Shown: positions 27,329 through 38,122, counted from the stretch's first letter. The stretch: 64,000 nucleotides of DNA from Staphylococcus condimenti (GCF_001618885.1 NZ_CP015114.1:2294001-2358000); one strand, 5' to 3'. Notes: generated by a model not told the origin, from the letters alone. Program-made: numbers and translations.

Positions 27329-29017
27329 ATGACTAAAGAGGTAACTGCAAACGGCAGACAAATCAAAGCAAAAAAAGGTTTAGAAATCGAATGTAAAGGA
27401 TGGGAACAAGAAGCGGTTCTACGAATGTTGTATAACAACTTAGATCCAGAAGTTGCAGAACATCCTGATAAATTAGTAGTTTATGGCGGTATTGGTAAAG
27501 CAGCCAGAAACTGGGAAGCATTTGATGCAATTGTCGATACATTACGTCGTTTAGAAGATGATGAGACAATGTTGGTACAATCTGGTAAGCCTGTTGCTGT
27601 TTTCAAAACACATAAAGAAGCACCTCGTGTGTTACTTTCAAACTCTGTGTTAGTACCTAAGTGGGCTAATTGGGAACATTTCCATGAATTAGATAAAAAA
27701 GGCTTGATGATGTACGGTCAAATGACTGCAGGAAGCTGGATTTATATCGGTTCTCAAGGTATTGTTCAAGGTACTTATGAAACATTTGCAGAATTAGCAA
27801 ATCAACACTTCGGCGGTTCATTAAAAGGTACAATTACATTGACTGCAGGATTAGGCGGTATGGGTGGTGCACAACCGCTAGCAGTAACAATGAATGAAGG
27901 TGTTGTAATCGGTGTAGATGTGGATCCTACACGTATTGAAAAACGTATTGATACGCGTTATTGTGACATCATCACTTATTCTTTAGATGAAGCATTAGAA
28001 AAAGCGCAAGAAGCGAAAGAAGCAGGCAAACCATTAGCAATCGGTTTAGTGGGTAATGCACCTGAAGTTTATGAAGAAATTTTAAAACGCGACTTCCCGA
28101 TTGATATCATTACTGACCAAACTTCAGCACATGATCCATTAAATGGTTATGTTCCAGAAGGTTTATCTTTAGAAGAAGCGGATAAATTACGTGAAGAAAA
28201 TCCAGAACAATATGTGAGATTATCTTCTCAATCAATGAAAAAACATGTATCTGAAATGTTAGAATTCCAAAAACGCGGTGCTGTAGCATTCGACTATGGT
28301 AATAACATTCGTCAAGTTGCTTTTGATGAAGGAGAAGAACATGCATTTGACTTCCCAGGATTCGTTCCAGCTTATATTCGTCCATTATTCTGTGAAGGTA
28401 AAGGACCTTTCCGTTTCGCAGCATTAAGTGGGGACCCTAAAGATATCGAACGTGCTGACCAAGCAATGCGCGAGCTTTTCCCTGAAGATGAAAAATTAAT
28501 GCGCTGGTTGGATATGGCAAGTGAAAAAATTGCATTCCAAGGGTTACCATCTCGTATTGCTTGGTTAGGCTATGGCGAACGTGCAAAAATGGGATTGAAA
28601 TTGAATGAACTTGTAAGAAATGGCGAAATTTCAGCACCGATTGTTATCGGTCGTGACCACTTAGATTCAGGTTCAGTAGCATCACCTAACCGTGAAACTG
28701 AATCAATGAAAGATGGTTCAGATGCAGTAGGTGACTGGGCAATTTTAAATGCTTTAATTAATACAGCAGCAGGCGGTTCTTGGATTTCATTCCACCATGG
28801 CGGCGGTGTTGGCATGGGCTATTCATTACATGCTGGTATGGTTGTTGTTGCCGATGGTTCAGACCGTGCAGAAGAACGATTAAAACGTGTATTAACGACA
28901 GATCCGGGTATGGGTGTAGTAAGACACGCAGATGCAGGATATGAAATTGCGATTGAAACAGCGAAAGAAAAAGGTGTCGATATTCCAATGTTAAAGGAGC
29001 AAGATTCTAATGAGTAA
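27329..29017 (+). CDS. hutU: Urocanate hydratase
   Basis: 562 residues; converts urocanate to imidazolonepropionate using a tightly bound NAD+. Family segments: [34 protein letters not shown] (NAD loop), [17 protein letters not shown] and the active-site Cys in [19 protein letters not shown]. The ATG at 27329 follows AAAGGAG by nine bases. It overlaps hutI by eight bases, so the two are translated together. Confidence 0.95.
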   Translation: MTKEVTANGRQIKAKKGLEIECKGWEQEAVLRMLYNNLDPEVAEHPDKLVVYGGIGKAARNWEAFDAIVDTLRRLEDDETMLVQSGKPVAVFKTHKEAPRVLLSNSVLVPKWANWEHFHELDKKGLMMYGQMTAGSWIYIGSQGIVQGTYETFAELANQHFGGSLKGTITLTAGLGGMGGAQPLAVTMNEGVVIGVDVDPTRIEKRIDTRYCDIITYSLDEALEKAQEAKEAGKPLAIGLVGNAPEVYEEILKRDFPIDIITDQTSAHDPLNGYVPEGLSLEEADKLREENPEQYVRLSSQSMKKHVSEMLEFQKRGAVAFDYGNNIRQVAFDEGEEHAFDFPGFVPAYIRPLFCEGKGPFRFAALSGDPKDIERADQAMRELFPEDEKLMRWLDMASEKIAFQGLPSRIAWLGYGERAKMGLKLNELVRNGEISAPIVIGRDHLDSGSVASPNRETESMKDGSDAVGDWAILNALINTAAGGSWISFHHGGGVGMGYSLHAGMVVVADGSDRAEERLKRVLTTDPGMGVVRHADAGYEIAIETAKEKGVDIPMLKEQDSNE

Positions 29018-30272
29018 TGATTTAGTAATCCAAAATATTGCACAATTAATTTTACCGAAAAAAACAGATAAACCGTTAAAAGGTAAAGAACTTGATCAAT
29101 TGAATGTGGTAGAAGACGGAACAGTTGTTGTAGACAACGGTAAAGTTGTTTATGCTGGTCCGCATTCAGACGAATATGAAGGTAAAGAAACAATTGATGC
29201 GACAGGCAAAGTTGTTTCACCTACTCTAGTAGATGCGCACACGCATTTAGTATTCGGCGGTTCAAGAGAGCATGAAATGGCATTAAAACGCCAAGGCGCT
29301 TCTTACTTGGAAATTTTAGAACAAGGCGGCGGCATTCTTTCTACAGTAAAATCAACACGTGAAGCTACTGAAGAAGAACTGTTCAAAAAAACAGATAAAG
29401 CATTACGTGAAATCATGTCTTATGGTGTATTAACTGTAGAAAGTAAAAGTGGCTATGGTTTAGATAAAGAAAATGAATTGAAACAATTAAAAGTTTCTCA
29501 TGAACTTGAAGATAAATATGGTATTACTATGAAACACACTTTCCTAGGACCGCATGCGGTACCAGAGGAAGCGGAATCTAGTGAAGCATTCTTACAAGAA
29601 ATGATTGACTTGCTTCCAGAAGTGAAAGAGTATGCTGACTTTGCGGATATCTTCTGTGAGACTGGAGTATTTTCAGTTGAAGAATCTAGAAAATATATGC
29701 AAGCAGCAAAAGATTTAGGCTTTGATGTAAAAATTCATGCTGACGAAATTGATCCATTAGGCGGATTAGGATTAGCAATCGATGAAAATGCAATTTCTGC
29801 AGACCACTTAGTTGCTTCAAGCGAAGAAGATAAAAAAGCATTGCATGATAGTAATACAGTCGCTGTGTTATTACCAGGTACAACTTTCTACCTTGATAAA
29901 GAAGGCTATGCAGACGCACGCGGCATGATTGATAATAATGGTGCTGTAGCAATTGCATCAGACTTCAACCCAGGTAGTAACGTGACTAACAATCTTCAAT
30001 TGGTAATGACAATTGCCAGCTTGAAATTGAAATTATCTCCAAATGAAGTTTGGAATGCAGTTACAGTTAACGCTGCTAAAGCGATTGATGCAGATGCAGG
30101 TACGTTAGAAACTGGCGATGACGCAAACTTCGTTATCTGGGATGCGCCAAACTATGAATATATTCTTTATCATTATGGTATCAACCATGCTGAAAATGTA
30201 TATAAAGACGGAGAATTATTTATCGATAATACAATCAAAGTCAACACTGAATCTGAAAAAAGCAAAGCTTAA
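29010..30272 (+). CDS. hutI: Imidazolonepropionase
   Basis: 420 residues of the amidohydrolase superfamily; opens imidazolonepropionate to formimidoylglutamate. Metal site: [11 protein letters not shown]; substrate contacts SKSGYGLD; later metal ligands in [16 protein letters not shown] and SDFNPGS. AAGGAG precedes the ATG. With hutU and hutG this covers three of four steps; hutH is not in the window and in S. aureus lies far away, near the chromosome origin. Confidence 0.95.
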   Translation: MSNDLVIQNIAQLILPKKTDKPLKGKELDQLNVVEDGTVVVDNGKVVYAGPHSDEYEGKETIDATGKVVSPTLVDAHTHLVFGGSREHEMALKRQGASYLEILEQGGGILSTVKSTREATEEELFKKTDKALREIMSYGVLTVESKSGYGLDKENELKQLKVSHELEDKYGITMKHTFLGPHAVPEEAESSEAFLQEMIDLLPEVKEYADFADIFCETGVFSVEESRKYMQAAKDLGFDVKIHADEIDPLGGLGLAIDENAISADHLVASSEEDKKALHDSNTVAVLLPGTTFYLDKEGYADARGMIDNNGAVAIASDFNPGSNVTNNLQLVMTIASLKLKLSPNEVWNAVTVNAAKAIDADAGTLETGDDANFVIWDAPNYEYILYHYGINHAENVYKDGELFIDNTIKVNTESEKSKA

Positions 30273-30292
30273 TATTTAAACAAATAACATGG

Positions 30293-30334
30293 GAGCTGCG
30301 ATACTTGAAAATACAAGTATTGCAGCTCTTTTTT
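30293..30334 (+). terminator. Terminator after hutI
   Basis: GAGCTGCGATACTTG (30293-30307) pairs with CAAGTATTGCAGCTC, followed by TTTTTT. Confidence 0.9.
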
Positions 30335-30419
30335 GATGTGTATTTAAGTTCTGTTCTCTAAAATATTCTGACAACTATGTTAAGATATAGGAATATAGAA
30401 AAAGAAGGGGAGAGCAATC

Positions 30420-31613
30420 GTGAGAGTTGAACGTTATGCAGAAGAGTGGCAAGGAAATATTAAAGATAACGTATTTGCAGGTATTCTAATTGCTCTTTCA
30501 GCATTGCCTGGTGCGATTGCTTATTCATTTATAGTCGGCATGAATCCATCTATCGGCTTATTGAGTATGGGGATTATGACGATAGTACTCAGTCTGACGG
30601 CCGGACGTACATTGATGATTACTGGTCCAAGCAGCGGTATTGCTTTAGTAGCAGCACCGCTTGTAGCCAGCCATGGACCGATGTATTTAATTGCTGCCAG
30701 TATGGTAATGGGTGTTTTACAAATACTATTTGGAATCTTTAAAGTAGGTTGGTTGATTGATCGTATCCCTATAGCAGTTGTTATTGGTTTTATGAACGCA
30801 TTAGCGCTACTTTTAATGTCTTCTCAGGTGCCGAGTATATTCGGTATTTCAACTGCAACATACATTTTTGCGATACTTTCTTTTTTAATCATTTGGCTTG
30901 TACCGCGCTGGATTAAATTTATACCAGCACCGCTTATTTCAATTATTATTTTAACCATTATCGCACATACAATTCACCCTCATTTGAAATATGTGCATGA
31001 TTTAGCAGATATTCATGTGGTGATTCCGAAGTTGCAATGGGAGGTTCTGCCGTTATTTACTAATACACATGCTTTATCAGTTATTCTTGGTTATGGATTG
31101 ACGATGGCGATAGTCGGTACACTGCAATCTCTTTTAACTGCTAAAGCGTTAGATGTTTTAACAAATGTAAGAAGCAATGAAAATCAAGAATCTATGGCAC
31201 AAGGATTAGCTAATTTTGCTTCTGGTTTGTTTGGTGGTTTTGGCGGCAGTGCATTAGTAGGACAATCTAAATTTAATGTGAAAATAGGGGCTACAGCACG
31301 TTTTTCTACTTTAGTCACGGCATTTTTCTTATTGCTCACTATCTATGTATTAGGTCCTGTAATTTCATTGATTCCCATGGTAGTGTTGGCTACGGTTTTA
31401 ATATCAATCGCATTTAACACTTTTGACAGAAGAACTTGGATAGCAATTAAAAAAGCGCCTGTTCAGAATACAGCGACTATTTTAATCACAATGATTGTCA
31501 CTTTGACTACAAACAACTTAGCTTTCGGTGTCATTTCCGGGACAATTATCTATTTTATCGTTAATTTTTTCAAAAAAGGATGGGATAAAGATGACAGACA
31601 TCAATCAAGTTAA
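30420..31613 (+). CDS. SulP-family anion transporter lacking a STAS domain
   Basis: 397 residues with about eleven membrane helices. SulP signatures include GAIAYSFIVGMNPSIGLLS, TAGRTLMITGPSSGIALV and the late GLFGGFGGSALVGQSKFN. The cytoplasmic STAS domain that follows the membrane part in most SulP proteins is absent; the chain stops just after the last helix. Substrate could be sulfate, bicarbonate or an organic anion. Start GTG at 30420 with AAGGGGAG before it. It overlaps the M20 hydrolase gene by 23 bases, so the two may serve one pathway. Confidence 0.82.
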   Translation: MRVERYAEEWQGNIKDNVFAGILIALSALPGAIAYSFIVGMNPSIGLLSMGIMTIVLSLTAGRTLMITGPSSGIALVAAPLVASHGPMYLIAASMVMGVLQILFGIFKVGWLIDRIPIAVVIGFMNALALLLMSSQVPSIFGISTATYIFAILSFLIIWLVPRWIKFIPAPLISIIILTIIAHTIHPHLKYVHDLADIHVVIPKLQWEVLPLFTNTHALSVILGYGLTMAIVGTLQSLLTAKALDVLTNVRSNENQESMAQGLANFASGLFGGFGGSALVGQSKFNVKIGATARFSTLVTAFFLLLTIYVLGPVISLIPMVVLATVLISIAFNTFDRRTWIAIKKAPVQNTATILITMIVTLTTNNLAFGVISGTIIYFIVNFFKKGWDKDDRHQSS

Positions 31614-32706
31614 AGAATGGAGACGTACATTTCATCGTTATCCAGAAGTATCATATAAAGAGTTTGAAACTACAAAACGTATTCGTCATATTTTAGAGGA
31701 AAATAATATTAAAATTGTAGACTATCCGCTTCAAACTGGTCTTGTTGCTGAAGTAGGTCAAGGGGATACAGTTGTGGCTTTACGCACAGACATTGATGCA
31801 TTGCCGATAATAGAACAAAACGAAAGCGATATTCAATCAACTGCTGAAGGCGTAATGCATGCATGTGGACACGATATTCATATGGCTACTATCTTAGCAG
31901 CAACGATGAAATTAAAGGCACAAGAAGCAACATTGCCCGGGCGTGTGCGTATTTTATTCCAAGCAGCTGAAGAAGTAGGAAGCGGTGCACAACAAATGGT
32001 AGAAGCGGGTGTGTTAGACGGTGTAAAAGCAGTCACAGGATTTCATAATGATCCCACATTAAAAATCGGTGAATTTGCGATAAAAACTGGTGCGATGACA
32101 TCAGCAGTAGACCGTTTTGCGATTCATATTCAAGGTAAGGGCGGACATGCAGCAAAGCCGGAAGAAAGCAATGATCCAATGATTATCTTAGGCCAGCTGA
32201 TGACTAGTGTTCAATCTATCGTCAGCCGAAATATCTCAGCATTTGATTCAGCAGTTGTCACAATCGGTGAAGTATCAGCAGGCAATACATGGAATGTCAT
32301 CCCTGATCAAGCATACATGCAAGGAACAGTGCGAACTTTTAGTGCAGAAACGAGAAAGAAAGTTGAAGAACGCTTGCAAAAATTATGTGATGGACTTGCG
32401 AAAGCATTTAATGCTGAGATTAATTTAGAGTATATTCACTTGCCGAATGCTGTTATAAATGATGAAGTATTAACACAAAAGGCGGTTGAAGCTGCAGAAA
32501 ATACAGGATATCAAATCAAACATCTGACAGAACCTAAAACAATCGGAGAAGATTTTTCGGCAATGAGTGATGCGGTACCTGGTGTGTTTGCATTCATAGG
32601 TTCTGAAAGCAATTATGATTTACATCATCCTAAATATAGTCCGGACGAACGTATTTTAGAAAAAGCGCCTGACTATCTTGTAGAATTAATTCAAAAAATA
32701 TTTTAA
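31591..32706 (+). CDS. M20-family amidohydrolase (HipO/AmaA-like)
   Basis: 371 residues of the M20D group of zinc or manganese peptidases and amidohydrolases. Metal and catalytic motifs: RTDIDALPI, MHACGHDIHMAT, FQAAEEVGSGA and GEDFSAMSDAVPG. Relatives hydrolyse N-acyl amino acids, hippurate or indole-acetyl conjugates; the substrate is not clear. AAGGATGGG lies before the ATG at 31591, inside the end of the SulP gene. Confidence 0.88.
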   Translation: MTDINQVKEWRRTFHRYPEVSYKEFETTKRIRHILEENNIKIVDYPLQTGLVAEVGQGDTVVALRTDIDALPIIEQNESDIQSTAEGVMHACGHDIHMATILAATMKLKAQEATLPGRVRILFQAAEEVGSGAQQMVEAGVLDGVKAVTGFHNDPTLKIGEFAIKTGAMTSAVDRFAIHIQGKGGHAAKPEESNDPMIILGQLMTSVQSIVSRNISAFDSAVVTIGEVSAGNTWNVIPDQAYMQGTVRTFSAETRKKVEERLQKLCDGLAKAFNAEINLEYIHLPNAVINDEVLTQKAVEAAENTGYQIKHLTEPKTIGEDFSAMSDAVPGVFAFIGSESNYDLHHPKYSPDERILEKAPDYLVELIQKIF

Positions 32707-32775
32707 TGTGTGTATGAATGGATTTTGACATGAAGGGTATAAGAAAACTATCAAACCAAAATAGGAGTGATAGGA

Positions 32776-33657
32776 ATGGCACTTCAAGATCCACGTAAAA
32801 AATTTACAGATAAAGATTTTCCAAAACAAGAACAACCTTGGCCAGGACTTCAAAAAGATATGGAGCCTAAACCAGATTGCGGTGAGGAATCTTATGTAGG
32901 ACATGGTCGTTTAGAAGGTTTGAAAATGTTAGTAACAGGTGGTGACTCAGCAATTGGACGTGCTGTCGCAATTGCATATGCAAGAGAAGGCGCATCTGTT
33001 GTAATTAACTATCATCCAAAAGAAGAAGACGATGCACAAGATGTGAAACGTGTTATCGAAGATAAAGGCGGTACTGTTTATTTACTGCCAGGTGATATTA
33101 CGGATGAAGACTTTAACTATGAACTTGTAGAATTTGCTAATGATCGACTAGGCGGATTAGATAATGTCACATTAGTTGCAGGTTATCAGCAATATCATGA
33201 AAAATTTGAAGATTTTAAAACAGAAGACTTTACAAACACTTTCCAAACTAATGTTTATCCTATTTTCTGGACAGTACAAAAAGCTTTAGAATATTTACAA
33301 CCAGGCGCTACAATTACAACAACAACGTCTATTCAAGGCTATGATCCTAATCCATTATTGCATGACTATGCAGCAACAAAAGCAGCGATTGTTTCATTAA
33401 CAAAAAGTCTTGCGAAAGAATTAATCGAAAGAGGCATCCGTGTTAATTCAGTTGCACCAGGTCCATTCTGGTCACCTCTGCAAATTTCAGGCGGACAACC
33501 TCAAGATAAAATTCCAGAATTCGGTCAACACTCAATGATGGGACGTTCTGGACAACCTGTTGAATTAGCCAGCACGTATGTACTTTTAGCTTCAGATGAA
33601 TCAAGTTATACTACTGGACAAGTGTATGGTGTGACAGGCGGCAAACAAATTAACTAA
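32776..33657 (+). CDS. Short-chain dehydrogenase/reductase, general-stress (GspA39/YhdF) type
   Basis: 293 residues. The first 45 residues are the Pro/Gln-rich leader of this SDR subgroup (KFTDKDFPKQEQPWPGL). Cofactor loop: TGGDSAIGRAVAIAYAREGA. Catalytic Ser in TTTTSIQGY and Tyr-x-x-x-Lys in YAATKAA. Relatives in Bacillus are sigma-B stress proteins; the substrate is unknown. GGAG lies eight bases before the ATG at 32776. Confidence 0.9.
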   Translation: MALQDPRKKFTDKDFPKQEQPWPGLQKDMEPKPDCGEESYVGHGRLEGLKMLVTGGDSAIGRAVAIAYAREGASVVINYHPKEEDDAQDVKRVIEDKGGTVYLLPGDITDEDFNYELVEFANDRLGGLDNVTLVAGYQQYHEKFEDFKTEDFTNTFQTNVYPIFWTVQKALEYLQPGATITTTTSIQGYDPNPLLHDYAATKAAIVSLTKSLAKELIERGIRVNSVAPGPFWSPLQISGGQPQDKIPEFGQHSMMGRSGQPVELASTYVLLASDESSYTTGQVYGVTGGKQIN

Positions 33658-33693
33658 GACAAAAATTGATAAAAGAATATATTTTGAATATAC

Positions 33694-33719
33694 AACCCTC
33701 GACAAAAAGTCGGGGGTTT
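33694..33719 (+). terminator. Hairpin after the SDR gene
   Basis: AACCCTCGAC (33694-33703) pairs with GTCGGGGGTT around AAAAA. Only three Ts follow, so terminator strength is uncertain. Confidence 0.6.
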
Positions 33720-33838
33720 AAGATTGCGGTCAAGACTGTCATTCGTTATTAAGTTTTGAGATATAAACAGTTTGTTGGTAATTATTTATCATTTTTTCTA
33801 AGATTAAGACACTAATATAAATTGAGTGAGGTGCAAGT

Positions 33839-34450
33839 ATGAAGCAATTTGATCCAAATGAGTTAACTCAAAAAGACAATTATAAATTATTGAGCGGAAG
33901 TGTGCTGCCGCGTCCAATCGCTTTTGTGACGTCTCAAGATAAAGAAGGCAATATCAATGCAGCGCCATTTAGCTTCTTTAACGTGGTAAGCAGTAATCCA
34001 CCAATGATTATGATTTCTACAGGACATCTCAATGGCAAACGTAAAGATACATCAGTAAATATCGAAACGATGGGAGAGTTTGTTGTACACATTTCTCAAC
34101 TTTCAATGATTGAAGGGATTAATGAGACAGCAGCGCCTCTAGCGCCAGAAGAAAATGAGCTAGAACGTACTGATTTTAAAACAGTCCCTTCTAGTATAGT
34201 AGATGTGCCGGCGATAGAAGGTGCAAGCATCCGTTTTGAATGTAAATTAGATCGTCTTATTGAATTAGGAGATGACGAATCAGGAAATGATTTAATAATC
34301 GGACGCGTTGTACAATACCATATAGATGATGATGTCTATATGGATCCATACAAGATTGATGTAAAAGCATTACAGCCTGTAGGTCGTTTAGCAGGCAATG
34401 ATTATGCGAAATTAGGAGAAGAGTTTGTGATTCAACGTCCTACTGAATAA
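33839..34450 (+). CDS. Flavin reductase-like (FMN-binding split barrel) protein
   Basis: 203 residues. LSGSVLPRPIAFVTSQDKEG, NAAPFSFFNVVSSNPP and the later GRVVQYHIDD are the usual features of the flavin reductase-like FMN-binding domain. Such proteins reduce flavin with NAD(P)H or use bound FMN directly; the partner is not apparent here. Start ATG with GAGGTG before it. Downstream lies a riboswitch-controlled gene, so this is a separate unit. Confidence 0.85.
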   Translation: MKQFDPNELTQKDNYKLLSGSVLPRPIAFVTSQDKEGNINAAPFSFFNVVSSNPPMIMISTGHLNGKRKDTSVNIETMGEFVVHISQLSMIEGINETAAPLAPEENELERTDFKTVPSSIVDVPAIEGASIRFECKLDRLIELGDDESGNDLIIGRVVQYHIDDDVYMDPYKIDVKALQPVGRLAGNDYAKLGEEFVIQRPTE

Positions 34451-34540
34451 TCTATTAATAAATAGTTAAACTTTTGACGATTGACGCAAATCGGTTTGCG
34501 TGATAAGTTTAAAAAGATTCAAAATTTAAAAATAAATATT

Positions 34541-34686
34541 GCTTATCAAGAGAGGTGGAGTGAAGGGCACTTTGAAGCCTCGGCAACATGGAAATGCGTG
34601 TGCCAAATCCCATAGCGATAATTGCTAAGAGATAAGATATTAAATATTTGTCCTTTTTTCTTAGCTGAGAAAAAAGGACTTTTTAT
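34541..34686 (+). ncRNA. SAM-I (S-box) riboswitch with terminator
   Basis: The core reads CTTATCAAGAGAGGTGGAG (34542-34560), then GGGCAC, GAAGCCTCGGCAAC and GTGCC, the S-box consensus. P1 pairs CTTATC (34542-34547) with GATAAG (34631-34636). A terminator hairpin runs 34650-34679 and ends in a U run. GCTAAG (34624-34629) can instead pair with CTTAGC (34660-34665) in the terminator, giving the antiterminator. With SAM bound, P1 forms and transcription stops. Confidence 0.93.
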
Positions 34687-34714
34687 TTATCAAATGAGAG
34701 GTGTAGAAGAAAAC

Positions 34715-36028
34715 ATGGCTGAAGAGAAAAAGAAAGGTAATGCTTGGGCACTGATTCCTTTGATAGTATTTGTCGGTTTATTTTTAGGGGTCGGTATTAT
34801 CACAGGTGATTTTACTAAAATGCCGTTGAATATTGCGATTACGATTGCAGTGGTTGTAGCATTACTTATGAATCGCAAACAAAAATTTGCAGATAAAGTT
34901 GAAGTTTTTACTAAGGGTGCAGGACATTCTAATATTATTTTAATGGTTCTCATCTTCGTGTTAGCAGGTGCCTTTTCTAAGGTGACTGAAGATATGGGCG
35001 GAGTAAAATCAACGGTTAATCTTGGTTTATCACTCATTCCAGGAAACTTGTTGATTATCGGTTTATTTGTCATTTGTATGTTTGTGTCTATTTCCATGGG
35101 GACATCAGTAGGTACAGTTGCTGCGATTGCACCTGTAGGATTTGGAATTAGTCAGGCTACTGATATTCCATCTGCGCTTGCAATGGCGACAGTAGTAGGC
35201 GGAGCGATGTTCGGTGATAATCTGTCCATGATTTCTGATACAACGATTGCTGCTGTTCGTACACAAAATACACGTATGAGCGACAAGTTTAAAGTGAACT
35301 TCCGGATTGTATTGCCTGGAGCGATTATATCGATGATTATTTTAGGTGTATTGACCCACAGTGCAACAATCAGCAGTTCGAAAGATTATGATTTTGATCT
35401 TGTAAAAGTAATTCCATATTTATTAGTATTGATTTTGGCACTTATTGGCATCAACGTCATCATTGTATTGATCGGAGGCACAATACTTTCAGGTATTATT
35501 GGACTGTTAGACGGTTCATTTAACTGGATAAAATTCTTAAAAGCAGCCTCTGAAGGTATGATTGGTATGGAAGACATTGCGATTATCGCATTAATGATTG
35601 GCGGTTTAATTGGATTAATTCAACATTATGGCGGTATTACATGGCTGTTGAATTTTGTTAGAAGCCGGGTAAAATCTAGACGCGGTGCAGAAATTGGGAT
35701 TGCAAGTTTAGTCAGTGCAGCAGATATTTCTACTGCTAATAATACAATTTCAATTTTGATGGCAGGTCCATTGGCTAAAAATATTGCTGATGAATATGAT
35801 ATCGATCCTAGAAAATCAGCTAGTATTTTAGACATTTTCGGTAGCTGTTTCCAAGGATTATTACCTTATAGTCCTCAAGTTATTGCAGCAGCAGGTGTAG
35901 CAGGTATTTCTCCATTTATGTTGATGCCTTATTCGATATATCCAATTATACTTGGTGTGAGTGGCTTAGTAGCAATTGTTTTCAATTTGCCACGATTGAA
36001 TAAAAAGAAAGATAAAAAAGCAGCATAA
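34715..36028 (+). CDS. NhaC-family carrier under SAM riboswitch, probable methionine transporter (MetT)
   Basis: 437 residues, about twelve membrane helices, NhaC superfamily features (GTVAAIAPVGFGIS, GGAMFGDNLSMISDTTIAA, the DNLSxxSDTT motif). Most NhaC proteins exchange Na+ and H+, but those behind S-boxes have been proposed as methionine transporters (MetT) in comparative genomics. Control by SAM here makes that reading likely. The ATG at 34715 follows GAGAGGTG; the upstream open frame overlaps the riboswitch and cannot be coding. A second, different NhaC member lies at 60.7 kb without such a leader. Confidence 0.8.
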   Translation: MAEEKKKGNAWALIPLIVFVGLFLGVGIITGDFTKMPLNIAITIAVVVALLMNRKQKFADKVEVFTKGAGHSNIILMVLIFVLAGAFSKVTEDMGGVKSTVNLGLSLIPGNLLIIGLFVICMFVSISMGTSVGTVAAIAPVGFGISQATDIPSALAMATVVGGAMFGDNLSMISDTTIAAVRTQNTRMSDKFKVNFRIVLPGAIISMIILGVLTHSATISSSKDYDFDLVKVIPYLLVLILALIGINVIIVLIGGTILSGIIGLLDGSFNWIKFLKAASEGMIGMEDIAIIALMIGGLIGLIQHYGGITWLLNFVRSRVKSRRGAEIGIASLVSAADISTANNTISILMAGPLAKNIADEYDIDPRKSASILDIFGSCFQGLLPYSPQVIAAAGVAGISPFMLMPYSIYPIILGVSGLVAIVFNLPRLNKKKDKKAA

Positions 36029-36186
36029 TTAATTTTTACTTTCACACAAGAAAAATGTTAAAGTAATCATGTTGCAATACTTGTATTAAACAGTACATTC
36101 CATAAGGTTTTTCAGATTGATTACTTTGGCTTATGTGCGAGAAATGCGTTAAAATAATGTTGAGTGTGAAAGTAGGTGACGACAGA

Positions 36187-36708
36187 GTGGCAAGATATAA
36201 CATAGAAAATGATGTGGTAGTTATTTCTTTGGAACGATTAATGCGTATCAATCCTGAATTGATTTATCAAGCATGGACAGATGCGGATATTATGAGACGT
36301 TGGTTTATGACATCGAATCGATCAAATAAATCTATAGATCTCATTCCAGAAGAAGGCAGACGTTATGAAATCGTTGATGAACGAAATGGCAAAATCAATA
36401 AAATTACAGGTGTTTATCAAGAATTAGAAGCACCGAATCGTATTGTGATGACAATCGGAATGCCTGAGCTTAGTGATAAAGAAGATACTATTGAAGTTGA
36501 AATCTTTGAGCGTGAACCAGGTTCTGATATTACACAAATGAATTTCCGATATACTGCTGTTGTTCCGAAAGAACGACGCTGGACAACGTTGGAATATAAA
36601 CAACAAAAAAAAGAATATCATGATTCAACTGCACATGGATTTGAAAATATGTTTGTGAAATTACAAGATATTTTGACAGAGATGCAGAAGGAACAAGAAG
36701 AATTTTAA
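36187..36708 (+). CDS. SRPBCC (AHSA1-like) domain protein
   Basis: 173 residues with the AHSA1/START-like fold: LMRINPELIYQAWTDADIMR, W-F, then beta strands with FRYTAVVP and a long C-terminal helix (HGFENMFVKLQDILTEM). Such proteins bind hydrophobic ligands or, in Aha1, chaperones; the role here is unknown. The GTG at 36187 with AGGTG before it is chosen; the frame is open upstream to 36133 but crosses an inverted repeat and has no ribosome site. Confidence 0.72.
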   Translation: MARYNIENDVVVISLERLMRINPELIYQAWTDADIMRRWFMTSNRSNKSIDLIPEEGRRYEIVDERNGKINKITGVYQELEAPNRIVMTIGMPELSDKEDTIEVEIFEREPGSDITQMNFRYTAVVPKERRWTTLEYKQQKKEYHDSTAHGFENMFVKLQDILTEMQKEQEEF

Positions 36709-36711
36709 ATG

Positions 36712-36760
36712 AAAAAGAAGCGGTACATCACTAATATAGTGAACATGTACCGCTTCTTTT
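36712..36760. terminator. Bidirectional terminator between the SRPBCC gene and glpT
   Basis: AAAGAAGCGGTACAT pairs with ATGTACCGCTTCTTT with an inner CACTA/TAGTG stem; A and T runs flank both sides. Confidence 0.9.
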
Positions 36761-36766
36761 CATGTA

Positions 36767-38122
36767 TTATACTGTTTCTTGTCCGCGTTTGTTCCAAGTT
36801 AAAATAAAGCTGAACATTGCAAGTAAGCTAATAATTGTTAATAAAATAAAGCCCACATCCCAGCCAAAGTGATCAACAACAAACCCAAGTACAATATTTG
36901 CCATCACTGCACCAAATAGATAACCAAATAATCCAGTTAAACCAGCCGCAGTTCCAGCCGCTTTTTTCGGTACATAATCAAGTGCCTGTAAACCAATCAG
37001 CATAACAGGACCATAGATTAAGAAACCGATAGCAACTAATGAAAGATTGTCAATCCAAGGGTTACCAGCTGGATTCAACCAATAAATTAGCACGAAAATA
37101 GTTACACCTAACATAAAGAAGAAACCTGCAGGGCCACGTCGTCCTTTGAATAACTTATCAGATAGCCATCCGCATAATAATGTTCCAGGAATACCAGCCC
37201 ATTCGTACAAGAAGTATGCCCATCCTGATTCTTTCATGTCAAAATGTTTTTCTTCGCTTAAGTAGACTGGCGCCCAATCCAATACTCCGTATCGTACAAA
37301 GTAGACAAAAATATTTGCAAATGCAATAGCCCACACCCATTTGTTATTCAAGACATATTTGAATAATATTTCTTTTGTCGTCAACTCTGTTTCCATTGTT
37401 TCTTTTGACGCATTCGGATAATCATCGCGATATACTTCAATAGGAGGAAGACCTTGAGATTGAGGTGTATCTCTAATTAAAAAGAAAGAAATAATAGCAA
37501 TAACAATTGCGAATACAGCAGGATAGATAAATGCACCTTCAAAGCCTTTTAAGTAGCCGAAATTATAAAGTGCAGTCATAGAAATACCCCATGTTGCAAT
37601 CGGAGCCATTAAACCGCCGCCGACATTATGTGCAACATTCCATAAAGCAGTTTTACCGCCACGCTCACTTACGCTGTACCAATGCACTAAGACACGTCCA
37701 GATGGCGGCCAGCCCATGCCTTGGAACCATCCATTTAAGAAGAGCATGATAAACATAATCAGAATTCCAGATGTAAAGAACGGTACAAAACCAAGAAGTA
37801 AATTGACGATGGCAGTTAAAATTAAGCCGAGGCTTAAGAACACACGCGCATTACTCCTGTCACTGACCATCCCCATTACAAATTTACTGAAACCATAAGC
37901 AATGGAAACAGCAGATAGTGCAATACCTAACTCACCTTTGCTGAATCCTTGGTCAATTAGATCTGGCATTGCTAATGAAAAGTTTTTACGCAGCAAATAA
38001 TATCCTGTATAACCGATAAAAATCCCTAAAAACACTTGAAACCTTAATTTTTTATATGTATTGTCCACTTCATCACTCGGTAAAGGTTTCCGGGGAGAAG
38101 GGGGCTTTAAAAAATTAAACAT
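36767..38122 (-). CDS. glpT: Glycerol-3-phosphate transporter
   Basis: 451 residues, twelve helices of the organophosphate:phosphate antiporter branch of [23 protein letters not shown] is close to the staphylococcal GlpT N-terminus as I recall it; [17 protein letters not shown] has the phosphate-binding Arg, and [19 protein letters not shown] is the family signature. GlpT also admits fosfomycin. GGAGG precedes the ATG at 38122. UhpT (hexose phosphate) is the alternative, but the N-terminus favours GlpT. Confidence 0.88.
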   Translation of the reverse strand: MFNFLKPPSPRKPLPSDEVDNTYKKLRFQVFLGIFIGYTGYYLLRKNFSLAMPDLIDQGFSKGELGIALSAVSIAYGFSKFVMGMVSDRSNARVFLSLGLILTAIVNLLLGFVPFFTSGILIMFIMLFLNGWFQGMGWPPSGRVLVHWYSVSERGGKTALWNVAHNVGGGLMAPIATWGISMTALYNFGYLKGFEGAFIYPAVFAIVIAIISFFLIRDTPQSQGLPPIEVYRDDYPNASKETMETELTTKEILFKYVLNNKWVWAIAFANIFVYFVRYGVLDWAPVYLSEEKHFDMKESGWAYFLYEWAGIPGTLLCGWLSDKLFKGRRGPAGFFFMLGVTIFVLIYWLNPAGNPWIDNLSLVAIGFLIYGPVMLIGLQALDYVPKKAAGTAAGLTGLFGYLFGAVMANIVLGFVVDHFGWDVGFILLTIISLLAMFSFILTWNKRGQETV

